Shown here in pieces: positions 33,632-41,472 of a stretch of DNA of 64,000 bases. A program made the translations under genes and the position numbers. The stretch is from Candidatus Melainabacteria bacterium (GTDB taxonomy: Bacteria; Cyanobacteriota; Vampirovibrionia; Obscuribacterales; Obscuribacteraceae), in assembly GCA_003963305.1 (NCBI GenBank), contig RXJR01000028.1:124001-188000 (forward strand), given 5' to 3'. Below the pieces are notes generated by a model. The model saw nothing but the letters and a program-made list of their open reading frames with translations. It searched no databases and had not been told where the DNA came from. Every line of letters begins with the position of its first letter. The first letter of the stretch is position 1.

Positions 33632-34533
33632 ACTTTAGCCTCTGCATTGATTCCATACTCAGTCAATTCAAATTGATCCTTTTTCGACCGGCTTAGCACA
33701 CTGCGAAAACCAAGACCTTTATATGGTTGTTCGGTCGACCATAAAATCGGCTGACGCTTCGGAACAGAACCTGCAACAGGCAATGGCAGCATCAGAGATT
33801 TTGCGGAATGATGTGCAATGTGTCCGGTCATGTGGTGATTCTCCTGATGAACATGACCATAAAAAACAGTCACATGGTCATAAGACATGAGCAAATCAAT
33901 CGCGGTAGCACCATCCCTGGTGGCCCAATCCCACTGGGGATACAAATCGAACAATGGTCGATGAGTGAACACCACAATGTTATCATGCCGCTTCAGCTTC
34001 GATAAGTCCTGCTTTAGCCACTCCAATTGTGCTTCTCCAATGCTGCCTGTTGGATCAGACACATTGTCCAGAACAATAAAGTGCACCCCTTTATGGTCAA
34101 ACGTATAGTGCGTCTCGCCGAAAAACTCCTTATAGGTTTCACCTTTATCGAGCGATGCATCATGCTCCCCAGGCATAAAATGGATCACCTTTGTTTCCAG
34201 CTCACCCACTATGTCTCTAAACTCCTTCATCCTGGCTTTGCGGACGCTGACATCATCTGTTGTCTGCGTCAAATCTCCTGTAAAAACGATGAAGTCAGGT
34301 CTCTGTTTGAGGCTGTTCACTTCCTTTATCGCCTTAATCAACGTGCCCTTCGCGTCAGGGTTGACCTTAGCCCCCTCAAAACCCCAGTGGGTATCAGACA
34401 TTTGCACAAAAAAGAAATCGCTGCCTGGTGTTGCCAGGCTCAACGCTGGGCTTCCTGCCAGGCTCGACAGAAAGACCACGCCACCAAGACCCATCAGTTT
34501 CAAGAATTCTCGTCGGTCCATATCTTCTTGCAT
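33628..34533 (-). CDS. Tat-exported metallophosphoesterase
   Basis: A 301-residue calcineurin-like phosphoesterase. The start ATG 34533 has AAGGTG 6 nt upstream. The Tat signal reads DRREFLKLMGLGG, so it is exported folded, probably with its metals. Metal-binding motifs are visible: SDTHWG (D-x-H), FTGDLTQT (GD), GEHD in place of the usual GNHD, FTHRP, and YGHVHQENH (GHxH). The Asn-to-Glu change at the second motif is unusual, because that Asn contacts the metal and phosphate. Family members hydrolyse phosphomono- or diesters. Coupled to the cupredoxin gene and divergent from the ECF sigma operon. Confidence 0.85.
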   Translation of the reverse strand: MQEDMDRREFLKLMGLGGVVFLSSLAGSPALSLATPGSDFFFVQMSDTHWGFEGAKVNPDAKGTLIKAIKEVNSLKQRPDFIVFTGDLTQTTDDVSVRKARMKEFRDIVGELETKVIHFMPGEHDASLDKGETYKEFFGETHYTFDHKGVHFIVLDNVSDPTGSIGEAQLEWLKQDLSKLKRHDNIVVFTHRPLFDLYPQWDWATRDGATAIDLLMSYDHVTVFYGHVHQENHHMTGHIAHHSAKSLMLPLPVAGSVPKRQPILWSTEQPYKGLGFRSVLSRSKKDQFELTEYGINAEAKV

Positions 34534-34621
34534 GTTGCACACCTTATTGAATATCGCCTTCCAATAGGAACAACTGCGTGAGCAGCGATATTATTCAAAG
34601 CCTTTGAAAAAACAATTTTTC

Positions 34622-34639
34622 GGAAATTGAATAATTTCC
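34622..34639. promoter_or_regulatory. Perfect palindrome between divergent operons
   Basis: GGAAATT-GAAT-AATTTCC, a perfect 7+4+7 inverted repeat, lies between the phosphoesterase/cupredoxin operon and the membrane protein/ECF sigma operon. It is 48 bp before ATG 34688 and 89 bp before the phosphoesterase start, so it is well placed to control both. Confidence 0.5.
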
Positions 34640-34687
34640 AGGTGAAAACAGTTAACCCTATCGAAAGTCGCCAGGGAGCTTTTTTTG

Positions 34688-35215
34688 ATGGCAATAATGA
34701 TAAGCAAACAACTACGAAAAGCTCGGCAACACGAAAAATCTATTGTCATGCCAACGCTGTCAATATCAGGTGGATTCTTATTCCTTTTGTTTGAAACTAG
34801 ATTTGAACACCGGGCTGTGCTCACTGGTGACTGGCAGCCGTGGATACCAATCATAATGTCTGGTGCGATGGTCTTATTACTACCCCTTGCAGGCGTCTTT
34901 TGCGCCGGAGGAGGGAAAAGAATGCTGACAATAGTCTACTCACTAACAGTAGCGCTCGGTGTGCTGGGGGTGTACTTTCATAGCGAAGGACATTTTTTCG
35001 AGAGGCTTGCTGAGCTAGTAAAGGTATGGTTGGTCAATGTTGAAGACGGCGCAAAAATTGCTTCGCCCCACCCACCACTCCTGGCACCGCTGGCATTTGT
35101 TGGGCTCGGACTACTGGGACTATTCTCAATCTTTGACACTTTCAAGTGCAATTGCCAACATGACCATGACTCGATTACCGCTCCTGCAAACGCACAGGTG
35201 ATTGCGAAGCCATGA
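34688..35215 (+). CDS. Membrane protein in the ECF sigma operon
   Basis: A 175-residue inner-membrane protein starting at ATG 34688, with GGGAG 9 nt upstream. Four hydrophobic segments are seen (SISGGFLFLLFE, WIPIIMSGAMVLLLPLAGVF, MLTIVYSLTVALGVLGVYF, APLAFVGLGLLGLFS). The pattern FHSEGHFFERL falls between the third and fourth. The C-terminal tail holds FKCNCQHDHDS, a Cys/His cluster that could bind copper or zinc. Its stop overlaps the ECF sigma start by 4 bp. It may be the sensor or the stress target of the sigma system; this is inferred from its position. Confidence 0.7.
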   Translation: MAIMISKQLRKARQHEKSIVMPTLSISGGFLFLLFETRFEHRAVLTGDWQPWIPIIMSGAMVLLLPLAGVFCAGGGKRMLTIVYSLTVALGVLGVYFHSEGHFFERLAELVKVWLVNVEDGAKIASPHPPLLAPLAFVGLGLLGLFSIFDTFKCNCQHDHDSITAPANAQVIAKP

Positions 35216-35790
35216 AGTTTTTCAGAAGCAAACGAAAACAGTTTGAAGAACTGACCGGGCAATTCAGTCAGGATATCTATCGACTGGCATTATGGCGGCT
35301 TGCCAATCGACAAGATGCGGAAGATGTCGTGCAGGACACTTACCTGCGTGCATTTCGTTCATTTCACACTTTTCAAACAGGTACTAATACAAAAGCTTGG
35401 CTGACAAGAATTTGTCTGAACGTTATCAACGATACTTTGAAGAAAAGGATTCGACAACCGGATACGGTGACACTCGAATCTGAAAACGACGAATTGGAAT
35501 CTTTGCAAAGCCAATCGCAGTCGCTTCAAGATCCGGCAGTTCAGCTAGCCTCGAACGAATTCGATCCACATTTGTTGAGAGCATTGCAGAAACTGCCTGA
35601 GTCTCTGCTTTATCCACTATTGTTGCGCGAAATCGAAGAGTTAAGCTACGAAGAGATCGCTGCAGTACTTTCCATCCCCACTGGCACAGTCATGTCCAGA
35701 TTGTTCAGGGCGCGAAGAATTGTCCGAGAAAGATTGACTGAACCCGCCCAATCGCTCACAAAACAGAGGTTCGCAGACGATGAAATGTAG
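35212..35790 (+). CDS. ECF-family RNA polymerase sigma factor
   Basis: A 192-residue sigma-70 of the extracytoplasmic-function class. Region 2 is DIYRLALWRLANRQDAEDVVQDTYLRAFRSFHTF with the TKAWLTRICLNVINDT segment that follows. Region 4 is LPESLLYPLLLREIEELSYEEIAAVLSIPTGTVMSRLFRAR, a typical helix-turn-helix. The two are joined by a Gln/Ser/Leu-rich linker. It overlaps the genes on both sides (4 bp and 11 bp), so sigma and anti-sigma are made together. It should direct transcription of an envelope or metal-stress regulon that may include the divergent operon. Confidence 0.93.
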   Translation: MKFFRSKRKQFEELTGQFSQDIYRLALWRLANRQDAEDVVQDTYLRAFRSFHTFQTGTNTKAWLTRICLNVINDTLKKRIRQPDTVTLESENDELESLQSQSQSLQDPAVQLASNEFDPHLLRALQKLPESLLYPLLLREIEELSYEEIAAVLSIPTGTVMSRLFRARRIVRERLTEPAQSLTKQRFADDEM

Positions 35791-36544
35791 TGAAGCACTG
35801 CCACTTTTAGATTTGTTGTACGACCAATTGCTGGAAACAAAAGACTCGGCACTTGTGATCGACCATCTTCAAAACTGCGTCAATTGTCAGGACGAATGGG
35901 AGAGTATGGAAGATCTGAAACGGCGATTCAAGGCGGCAAAAAAGAACACAACTATGCCGCCAGAGCTTGTGGAGAAGATTTCACTGACTCTCAGACGAGA
36001 TGACATATCGACACTGCTACGCACTTCCTCTCGTCAATTCCCGTTAGTTGGAATAGCTGCATCGATTCTCATCCTGGGCTGGATAGTTGTACCGCAGCTA
36101 ACAAGTCCAAACGGGGAACAACGAACGCAAATTACTGCGAGCCATTTATCAGCAACAAAACTGATAAATAGTCTCACCACTGATGGTGCTGTGCATCGTG
36201 AGCCGAATAAGCAATTGTTGAATGAAAAACTTGGTTATGAACCAAAGTACATTCCCCTTCCTGAATGGAAAATGGAATCTTCTGGAGTATACACTGACGC
36301 TGCCAATATCGCCCGTTTTGACTTCGTCAGAAACGATAATCCCAACCAGCACCTCAGCTGTTACCAGGCCATTGAAGGAACCATAATCGCCTCCGGATCT
36401 GTGCAAAACATAGGTGGTAAGCAAGTAGTCTTGGGCACAGAATCTGGATATCAGTTTGCCAAATTTACTCAGAATGGGCGTGATTATCTATTTGTCACAA
36501 AGTTGCCGACAACAACGCTAGAAGAGATTATCAGAGGTGCCTGA
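35780..36544 (+). CDS. Zinc-binding transmembrane anti-sigma factor
   Basis: A 254-residue protein. The N-terminus has the ZAS/zf-HC2 pattern of anti-sigma factors: HLQNCVNC (H-x3-C-x2-C, near 28-37) after a helix LPLLDLLYDQLLE. One membrane helix (about 92-113, VGIAASILILGWIVVPQL) is followed by a 140-residue periplasmic domain ending in VTKLPTTTLEEII. It should hold the ECF sigma at the membrane until a signal is sensed outside. Overlap with the sigma gene (11 bp) supports the pairing. The signal is unknown. Confidence 0.85.
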   Translation: MKCSEALPLLDLLYDQLLETKDSALVIDHLQNCVNCQDEWESMEDLKRRFKAAKKNTTMPPELVEKISLTLRRDDISTLLRTSSRQFPLVGIAASILILGWIVVPQLTSPNGEQRTQITASHLSATKLINSLTTDGAVHREPNKQLLNEKLGYEPKYIPLPEWKMESSGVYTDAANIARFDFVRNDNPNQHLSCYQAIEGTIIASGSVQNIGGKQVVLGTESGYQFAKFTQNGRDYLFVTKLPTTTLEEIIRGA

Positions 36545-36624
36545 ACGCCTGCGAATAGTCCGTACTCGAGTGGTAGAAGTAAGATTCCGAGCGAATAGTT
36601 ATGATCGCCCTTGAAATACTCGAT

Positions 36625-38823
36625 CTACTCACCGTGATCAATGGGGTCGTGAGGCATTTCATCATCCTGGTCCGTTACGTTACCGGAAGTAATACCGCCT
36701 ACGCCACCATTTCCAGATGAACGCAATGTGATAGAGCGATTTGCTTTGACATTCCAACTTTGAACATCACATTTGACGCTAGAAAGCAGCGAGTCCACAT
36801 CGGGCTTCGCCCACTGAGAGACATCCAGAGAAAGAGCTTCTTGAATATTCATGCGGCTCAATGTCTTAATGGAGCGAGGAGTAATTTTGCAACCATCTAA
36901 TGAAAGTGCTTGCAAATTGGGCAATTCTGTCAGATGGGTCAAACCAGCATCAGTAATTTGGGGATTATTTCTCAGCGCCAGAACTTCAAGACTCTTTATG
37001 CCAGAAATATTCTTCAGGTCCGAATCGCGAAGGTCATCATCAGCCATTTTAAGTATCTTGAGTGATTTCGAGTGCCTGAGCGCAGGCAGCACAATATGGG
37101 CGTCTTTGATCATGCTCATTTTCAAGGCTTTCAAATGCAAAAGTTGAGGAAGTTTTCGCAACCCCTCGCCTGTGATTTGCGTGCGAGCTAATCCCAGAAT
37201 TTTCAAATTCGAAAGTTTCGACAGGTGCTCAATACTTGCATCAGTGACTGGAGCGGGTAGTTCGATCTGGTAGATGCTTTTTAAATCATCAATGAATGAG
37301 AGCGTATTATCGTAAATATCGTCGGGAAGCATGTGCTTTCGATAGTCATTATCTTCAAAGTAAAGTTCACCGATCTCATCGGGTCGAAATTTTTTGAGAA
37401 AGTGCGGTTTTTCATTGCACATGTTGTATCCGAGTCGCATGACAATACACGGCTCACCGGGCTGACAGGCAATCGTAAGTTGTCCAATCGCTTTCCTGGT
37501 AAGCAGCTTGTTCGTAGCAATATCCCTGTACCTTACTTCCCCAATTGATTCAGACGACGGGAAATTGAAAACGCGATAAGAGATACCATTCTCAATTTTG
37601 GGAGTGGAGAAAAACTTAGCTGCCATAAATTTCTCGTCGAATTTTTTATCGAATGTTTCATCCACCATCGGCACAAGAGCGATGTGGGTAGGCGAGGTAG
37701 CAACGGAAGCAGACGGGCTGCCTTTCAAAGTACTGTTTCGCCACAACATAAAAATAGCCGTGCCAGCAATCAAAACCAGTGAACCAATCACAACCGAGAC
37801 GAACAAGACCAGGCGAGGTTTGACCTTACGCGGTGTGACACTCACCGTTCCTTTTAACGCGCTAAGATGCCCCGGCACTTTGCCCTGCTGCAAATCTATT
37901 AAATCGTTTGCGGCGTCCAGTAGTCTCTGATAACGGTCCTGAGGATTCTTGGCGAGCATCTTTCCAACCAATGCTTCCAGATGTGGAGAGAACTGCCCGC
38001 CCATGGAGACTTCTTTTAAAGTGGGAGGCTTCTCCATCTGATGTTGCATCATAAGCGCGAGGGCATTTTCACTTGTAAATGGGGGCGCGCCGGCCAGCGC
38101 TTCAAAGAAGACACAGCCTAAAGAATAGATATCGGAACGCGAATCAACCGGCTGTCCCATACACTGCTCAGGGCTCATGTAAAAGGGAGTTCCGAAAACA
38201 GCACCCACCTTAGTCAAGCTCGTTGTATCAAGACCAACTAGCTTGGCTATGCCGAAATCCAGAATCTTGACCTGTACTCCTTCGGTCGTTTCAGCTTTAG
38301 CAATAGCGATATTACTCGGCTTGAGGTCGCGATGTATGACTCCTTTCGAGTGAGCATAGTCAAGGGCGAAACAAAGCTGAATAAAGAGCAGCAAAGCCTC
38401 ATCTACCGGAATCGGACCCTCTCTGCGCAGCCGCGCCGCCAGCGTTTCGCCGGCCACGAGATCCATCGTGAAATAGGCAATTTGATTGTCAATCAGACCA
38501 AAATCGTGCACTTTGACAAAGCCGGGATGGTCCAGTCGACTCGCCGCCATGGCTTCTTTTTGAAATCTCGGCCAGGCTTCGTCGTTAACGTGAACAGGAT
38601 CCAGAACCTTCATAGCGTAATCCTTCCTGAGAATTACATGTTCAACCTGATACACAGTGCCCGTGCCGCCACGCCCCAGCTCTCGGACCACGCGAAAGCG
38701 GATGTCGATAAATGCTCCCTGGGGATATGACGGGCGACGGTCGCCAGGGAAATTTAAATCAGCGCCGATTGGCAATGATTTTGACAGGAGATTTTCAGAA
38801 TCTTGGTCGAGCTGCTCGTCCAT
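36625..38823 (-). CDS. Ser/Thr protein kinase with extracellular leucine-rich repeats
   Basis: A 732-residue receptor-like kinase. Residues 42-300 are a Hanks-type kinase: LGRGGTGTVYQVE (ATP loop), AMKVLD (Lys), VIHRDLKPSN (catalytic loop), LDFGIAK (metal), GTPFYMSPEQC (activation loop). A membrane helix lies near 337-360 (LVLFVSVVIGSLVLIAGTAIFML). The outside part holds an unknown domain with a FRPDEIGELYFED motif, then about five leucine-rich repeats (SKLSNLKILGLARTQITG; SLEVLALRNNPQITDAG). All catalytic residues are present. It is paralogous to the kinases at 56962 and 58140. Confidence 0.92.
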   Translation of the reverse strand: MDEQLDQDSENLLSKSLPIGADLNFPGDRRPSYPQGAFIDIRFRVVRELGRGGTGTVYQVEHVILRKDYAMKVLDPVHVNDEAWPRFQKEAMAASRLDHPGFVKVHDFGLIDNQIAYFTMDLVAGETLAARLRREGPIPVDEALLLFIQLCFALDYAHSKGVIHRDLKPSNIAIAKAETTEGVQVKILDFGIAKLVGLDTTSLTKVGAVFGTPFYMSPEQCMGQPVDSRSDIYSLGCVFFEALAGAPPFTSENALALMMQHQMEKPPTLKEVSMGGQFSPHLEALVGKMLAKNPQDRYQRLLDAANDLIDLQQGKVPGHLSALKGTVSVTPRKVKPRLVLFVSVVIGSLVLIAGTAIFMLWRNSTLKGSPSASVATSPTHIALVPMVDETFDKKFDEKFMAAKFFSTPKIENGISYRVFNFPSSESIGEVRYRDIATNKLLTRKAIGQLTIACQPGEPCIVMRLGYNMCNEKPHFLKKFRPDEIGELYFEDNDYRKHMLPDDIYDNTLSFIDDLKSIYQIELPAPVTDASIEHLSKLSNLKILGLARTQITGEGLRKLPQLLHLKALKMSMIKDAHIVLPALRHSKSLKILKMADDDLRDSDLKNISGIKSLEVLALRNNPQITDAGLTHLTELPNLQALSLDGCKITPRSIKTLSRMNIQEALSLDVSQWAKPDVDSLLSSVKCDVQSWNVKANRSITLRSSGNGGVGGITSGNVTDQDDEMPHDPIDHGE

Positions 38824-39263
38824 CTTTGGTCATTCCGAGCTTCAGATTGATTTCTCAACCGACAAGGTCACAGATAAAGTGATTCGGCATCCAAAAGGTA
38901 TCCATGAAGTTATAGGTCAGTCGCAAGCAAGGTCCGAATCCAGGTTCCATGGACAATCTATGCCTCCATGACAAGACTATACCCATCAATATGGGACTTT
39001 TGGTTCCTTGACATCGCGACAGGATGCCGATGTGCGGTAGGCCCTGAAACCAAAACGACCGGAAGTTATATCTTCTCTATATCGGCTACAGGAGTGTTTT
39101 ATAGCGAAACAATATAGCTTTCCGGAACCTTTGAATCGATAACTTTCCCAAAAGCTTGGCATTCATTCCACCACTCGAAAAGCGCTTACCAAGCCAATCT
39201 TCAAGCGGAGAAAAAATTTCCTTAAATGAAAAATGGGGTACTAGCGCGTGGTGCCTGTCGGGC
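38824..39263. other. Intergenic region before the structured RNA
   Basis: About 440 bp between the minus-strand kinase gene and the RNA promoter. It should contain the kinase promoter. No coding frame with a ribosome site and no clear palindrome was found. A TTGACA at about 39016-39021 on the plus strand has no partner -10. Confidence 0.35.
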
Positions 39264-39269
39264 TATAAT
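39264..39269 (+). promoter_or_regulatory. -10 box of the structured RNA
   Basis: A perfect TATAAT, preceded by GGC. No good -35 is seen at 16-18 bp, so the promoter may need an activator. The expected RNA start is near 39276-39278. Confidence 0.55.
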
Positions 39270-39282
39270 AAATACATCAACG

Positions 39283-39294
39283 GTGAGCACTCAC
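39283..39294. promoter_or_regulatory. Inverted repeat at the RNA start site
   Basis: GTGAG-CA-CTCAC, a perfect 5+2+5 inverted repeat, is centred about 12 bp after the expected start of the structured RNA, a classical repressor-operator position. It could also form a 5' stabilising hairpin. Confidence 0.4.
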
Positions 39295-39447
39295 TTAAAT
39301 GTTGAGAGCTTTGAGCCGAGGGGCATTGCGGAAACGTCAGGTCGGCGCTGACCCGAAACCGTAGCAAGTAGCCCGATGCACATGACGGACTGACTGAAGT
39401 GTGCATAGATACTGAGTCCCGTCGAACGGACAGTCAGGCAGTAGCTT

Positions 39448-39485
39448 AAATACCACCGCGAAGCGATTCGGGTGGTATTTTTGTT
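39448..39485 (+). terminator. Strong Rho-independent terminator of the structured RNA
   Basis: AAATACCACC (39448-39457) pairs perfectly with GGTGGTATTT (39471-39480). Inside is a CGAA/TTCG extension closed by a GCGA tetraloop, with one bulged G. TTTTTGTTTT follows. Confidence 0.92.
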
Positions 39486-39624
39486 TTGGTTCCAATTACT
39501 GCTTCTGCATGAGCAGTTGACATGCATTGGCAAGCAAATGGCGCCAGAGTGTGGCTTGCATAGTCTCGGCACAATCGCAATCACGCACCAAATATGGTGC
39601 TCACAGACAGAGGAATAGTCGATC

Positions 39625-39837
39625 ATGTTCAAGAACAAAGAATCAGCCTATGAGCTTCACGAATTGTTGAAAGAAATTTGCCAGATCATCGATGAGGGTC
39701 ACGAGCTAGTCAACGAAGGCAAATTCACGAAGAAAGAACGTGAGTTGTACAACAAAAATATGGGCGAGATTCTCGGCAATCAACTGGGCGAACTTCTCAC
39801 AGAAATATGGGCGTCTCATCCTGAACTGCAACCCTGA
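39625..39837 (+). CDS. Small charged protein, unknown
   Basis: A 70-residue soluble protein starting at ATG 39625, with AGAGGA about 10 nt upstream. It is helical and strongly charged (Glu/Lys/Asn), for example YELHELLKEICQIIDEGHELVNEG and FTKKERELYNKNMGEILGN. There is one cysteine. No family is recognised. It lies 140 bp beyond the RNA terminator, so it could be the gene controlled by that RNA if read-through is regulated. A terminator-like repeat follows at 39870. Confidence 0.6.
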   Translation: MFKNKESAYELHELLKEICQIIDEGHELVNEGKFTKKERELYNKNMGEILGNQLGELLTEIWASHPELQP

Positions 39838-39869
39838 TCTTTTCAATTAACCGCGCCTGCGTGTTTTTA

Positions 39870-39923
39870 CGATTGTCAAGCTGTGCAATTCGTCTAGCAT
39901 GGTAGTTTGACAATCGCATTTTT
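39870..39923 (+). terminator. Long inverted repeat after the 70-aa gene
   Basis: CGATTGTCAA (39870-39879) and TTGACAATCG (39907-39916) are perfect 10-bp complements 27 bp apart, followed by CATTTTTG. It probably ends the 39625 transcript. The right arm also contains TTGACA, so an operator role for the next gene is possible. Confidence 0.5.
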
Positions 39924-39993
39924 GTGCGCACGCCTGTCTTCAGCAATGGGTGTGAATCAACAATATAAAAACATCCCTTCAACTGGAGGTCTG

Positions 39994-41472
39994 ATGCTTC
40001 TCGCAAAGCATTCTCCCGACGATGAAGCTGCGCCGCAGCATGATGACCATTCACATGAGGTAGTGCCCCTGCATGAACGGCGCGGTGCAGGCACTATGGG
40101 TCTGCTGTGGGTAACGATGGTGACGGCGTTTCCATCTGTTCTAATTGGCTTTCAATGGTTCAAGGAAGGTCTCACACTTTCGCAAGTTCTTATTTGTACT
40201 GCCCTGAGCTGCGCAATTTTGCTGGCATACTCCATTCCTGCAGCATATCTTGGTGCTGTAAGCGGACAAACCTACGGGCTTTTGAGCAGGCAGGTCTTCG
40301 GGCGGTGGGGCTCAAGACTTGTCTCCTGCAACTTATTGTGGATATTCATTGCCTGGTACGGTCTTACAGCGTTACTGTTAGCCGATGGACTGACCGGATT
40401 GTTCCACCTCAACGTTCCTGTCATGTTCCTGGCAGCCGCACTGGCAGTAGCAATGGCATTCAACAACTTCTTTGGATTCAGCGGTGTGGCCAACTTTGCC
40501 CGTTATCTGGCTGCACCACTATTGTTATGCATGGTCGGTTACACCTTCTTGAAAGTGGCGCCGACGTGTCCAACTACTGCACTGAATGCGGTATCGCAGG
40601 TGCCGATTATGACTGCACTGACATCAGTGTCAGGTTATGTCGTAGGATTTGCAGTATGGGGAAATGAGCCTGATTACTGGCGATATGGCAAACCAAACAA
40701 ATGGCTGGCGGCGCTGCCTTTGACTATTGCACTAGCGATCGGTCAGATCGTCTTTCCAGTTACGGGCTGGATGATATCCCGTCTCTCCGGAATCACTGAA
40801 TACGGTGCCGCGACAAGTTACATGAATAGCTACGCATTTGGCGGCATCGCCGCAGTTGCAGCCATCGTTCTGTCAGTTGCTTATTGCGCATCAAATGATT
40901 CAAACTTGTATGGAATGATTAACGCTATAGAGAATCTGAAAAAACTCTCCCACCACAAAGTCTGTGCCGCACTGGCGCTTATCTGTGCGTCGTTTGCCGC
41001 CTGGCTATCAACTGCTGGAATAGCCAAGTCACTCGAATCTATTGCATCGCTGAATTGTGTATTTTTACCGACCGTGACGGTAATCATGATAGCGGAGTTT
41101 TTCGTCGTCAAAAAATTGCTCGGGCAGGAAAATGATTTTTCTGCCGTTCCTGAATTATCATCTCTGCCTTCGATAAAGATTCCAGCCTTCGCGGCTCTCG
41201 TCATCGGTTGTACTGTAGGAGTTCTAACCTCTGGCGTTATTCCAGGTCTCGACTCTCTCCACGTTGGCGTCTGCTCCATTCAAGCGTGGCTTGCAGCAGC
41301 ATTTTCATACATTCCGTTGAGATTAATCGAACACAGACGATCAATCAGTCAGGCAAAAGTCTACTTCGAAGAACTGTTGTCTGAACAGATTAATCCGGAA
41401 CCGGCCAGGGAACTTTTGACGGATAGCATCCGCCGAAACCCTCATGGACGAATTCATACAGCCGATCGATGA
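39994..41472 (+). CDS. NCS1-like cytosine/purine permease
   Basis: A 492-residue inner-membrane transporter with about 12 hydrophobic segments. The start is ATG 39994, with GGAGGT 4-5 nt upstream; an in-frame codon 87 bp earlier has no such site. Residues 10-30 hold a His/Asp-rich cytosolic segment (DDHSHEVVPLHERRG). The following pattern, GLLWVTMVTAFPSVLIGFQWFKEGLTL, AAYLGAVSGQTYGLLSRQVFGRWGSRL and FGFSGVANFARYLAAPLL, fits the nucleobase-cation-symport-1 family (CodB-like). The ligand is not certain. It overlaps the acyltransferase-like gene by 29 bp. Confidence 0.8.
   Translation: MLLAKHSPDDEAAPQHDDHSHEVVPLHERRGAGTMGLLWVTMVTAFPSVLIGFQWFKEGLTLSQVLICTALSCAILLAYSIPAAYLGAVSGQTYGLLSRQVFGRWGSRLVSCNLLWIFIAWYGLTALLLADGLTGLFHLNVPVMFLAAALAVAMAFNNFFGFSGVANFARYLAAPLLLCMVGYTFLKVAPTCPTTALNAVSQVPIMTALTSVSGYVVGFAVWGNEPDYWRYGKPNKWLAALPLTIALAIGQIVFPVTGWMISRLSGITEYGAATSYMNSYAFGGIAAVAAIVLSVAYCASNDSNLYGMINAIENLKKLSHHKVCAALALICASFAAWLSTAGIAKSLESIASLNCVFLPTVTVIMIAEFFVVKKLLGQENDFSAVPELSSLPSIKIPAFAALVIGCTVGVLTSGVIPGLDSLHVGVCSIQAWLAAAFSYIPLRLIEHRRSISQAKVYFEELLSEQINPEPARELLTDSIRRNPHGRIHTADR

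Larger units (their letters stand above)
39277..39485 (+). ncRNA. Structured noncoding RNA candidate of unknown family
   Basis: A roughly 210-nt transcript between a TATAAT and a strong terminator, with no good coding frame. Paired segments: outer AGCT/GCC (39307-39310, 39315-39317) with GGC/AGCT (39437-39439, 39443-39446); GGGC (39321-39324) with GCCC (39371-39374); TTGC (39326-39329) with GCAA (39364-39367); GTCAG (39336-39340) with CTGAC (39348-39352); ATGCACA (39376-39382) with TGTGCAT (39400-39406). The loop of the last stem can pair downstream either as GACGGACT with AGTCCCGTC or as CTGACTG with CAGTCAG (39431-39437), giving a pseudoknot and a possible switch. I compared it by eye with SRP, 6S, RNase P and common riboswitches and saw no match. 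It could be a riboswitch for the 39625 gene or a free sRNA. Confidence 0.55.

Noticed and set aside
39277-39485. SRP RNA or 6S RNA
   Set aside because: The conserved SRP loop sequence is absent, and there is no long rod with a central bulge as in 6S RNA.
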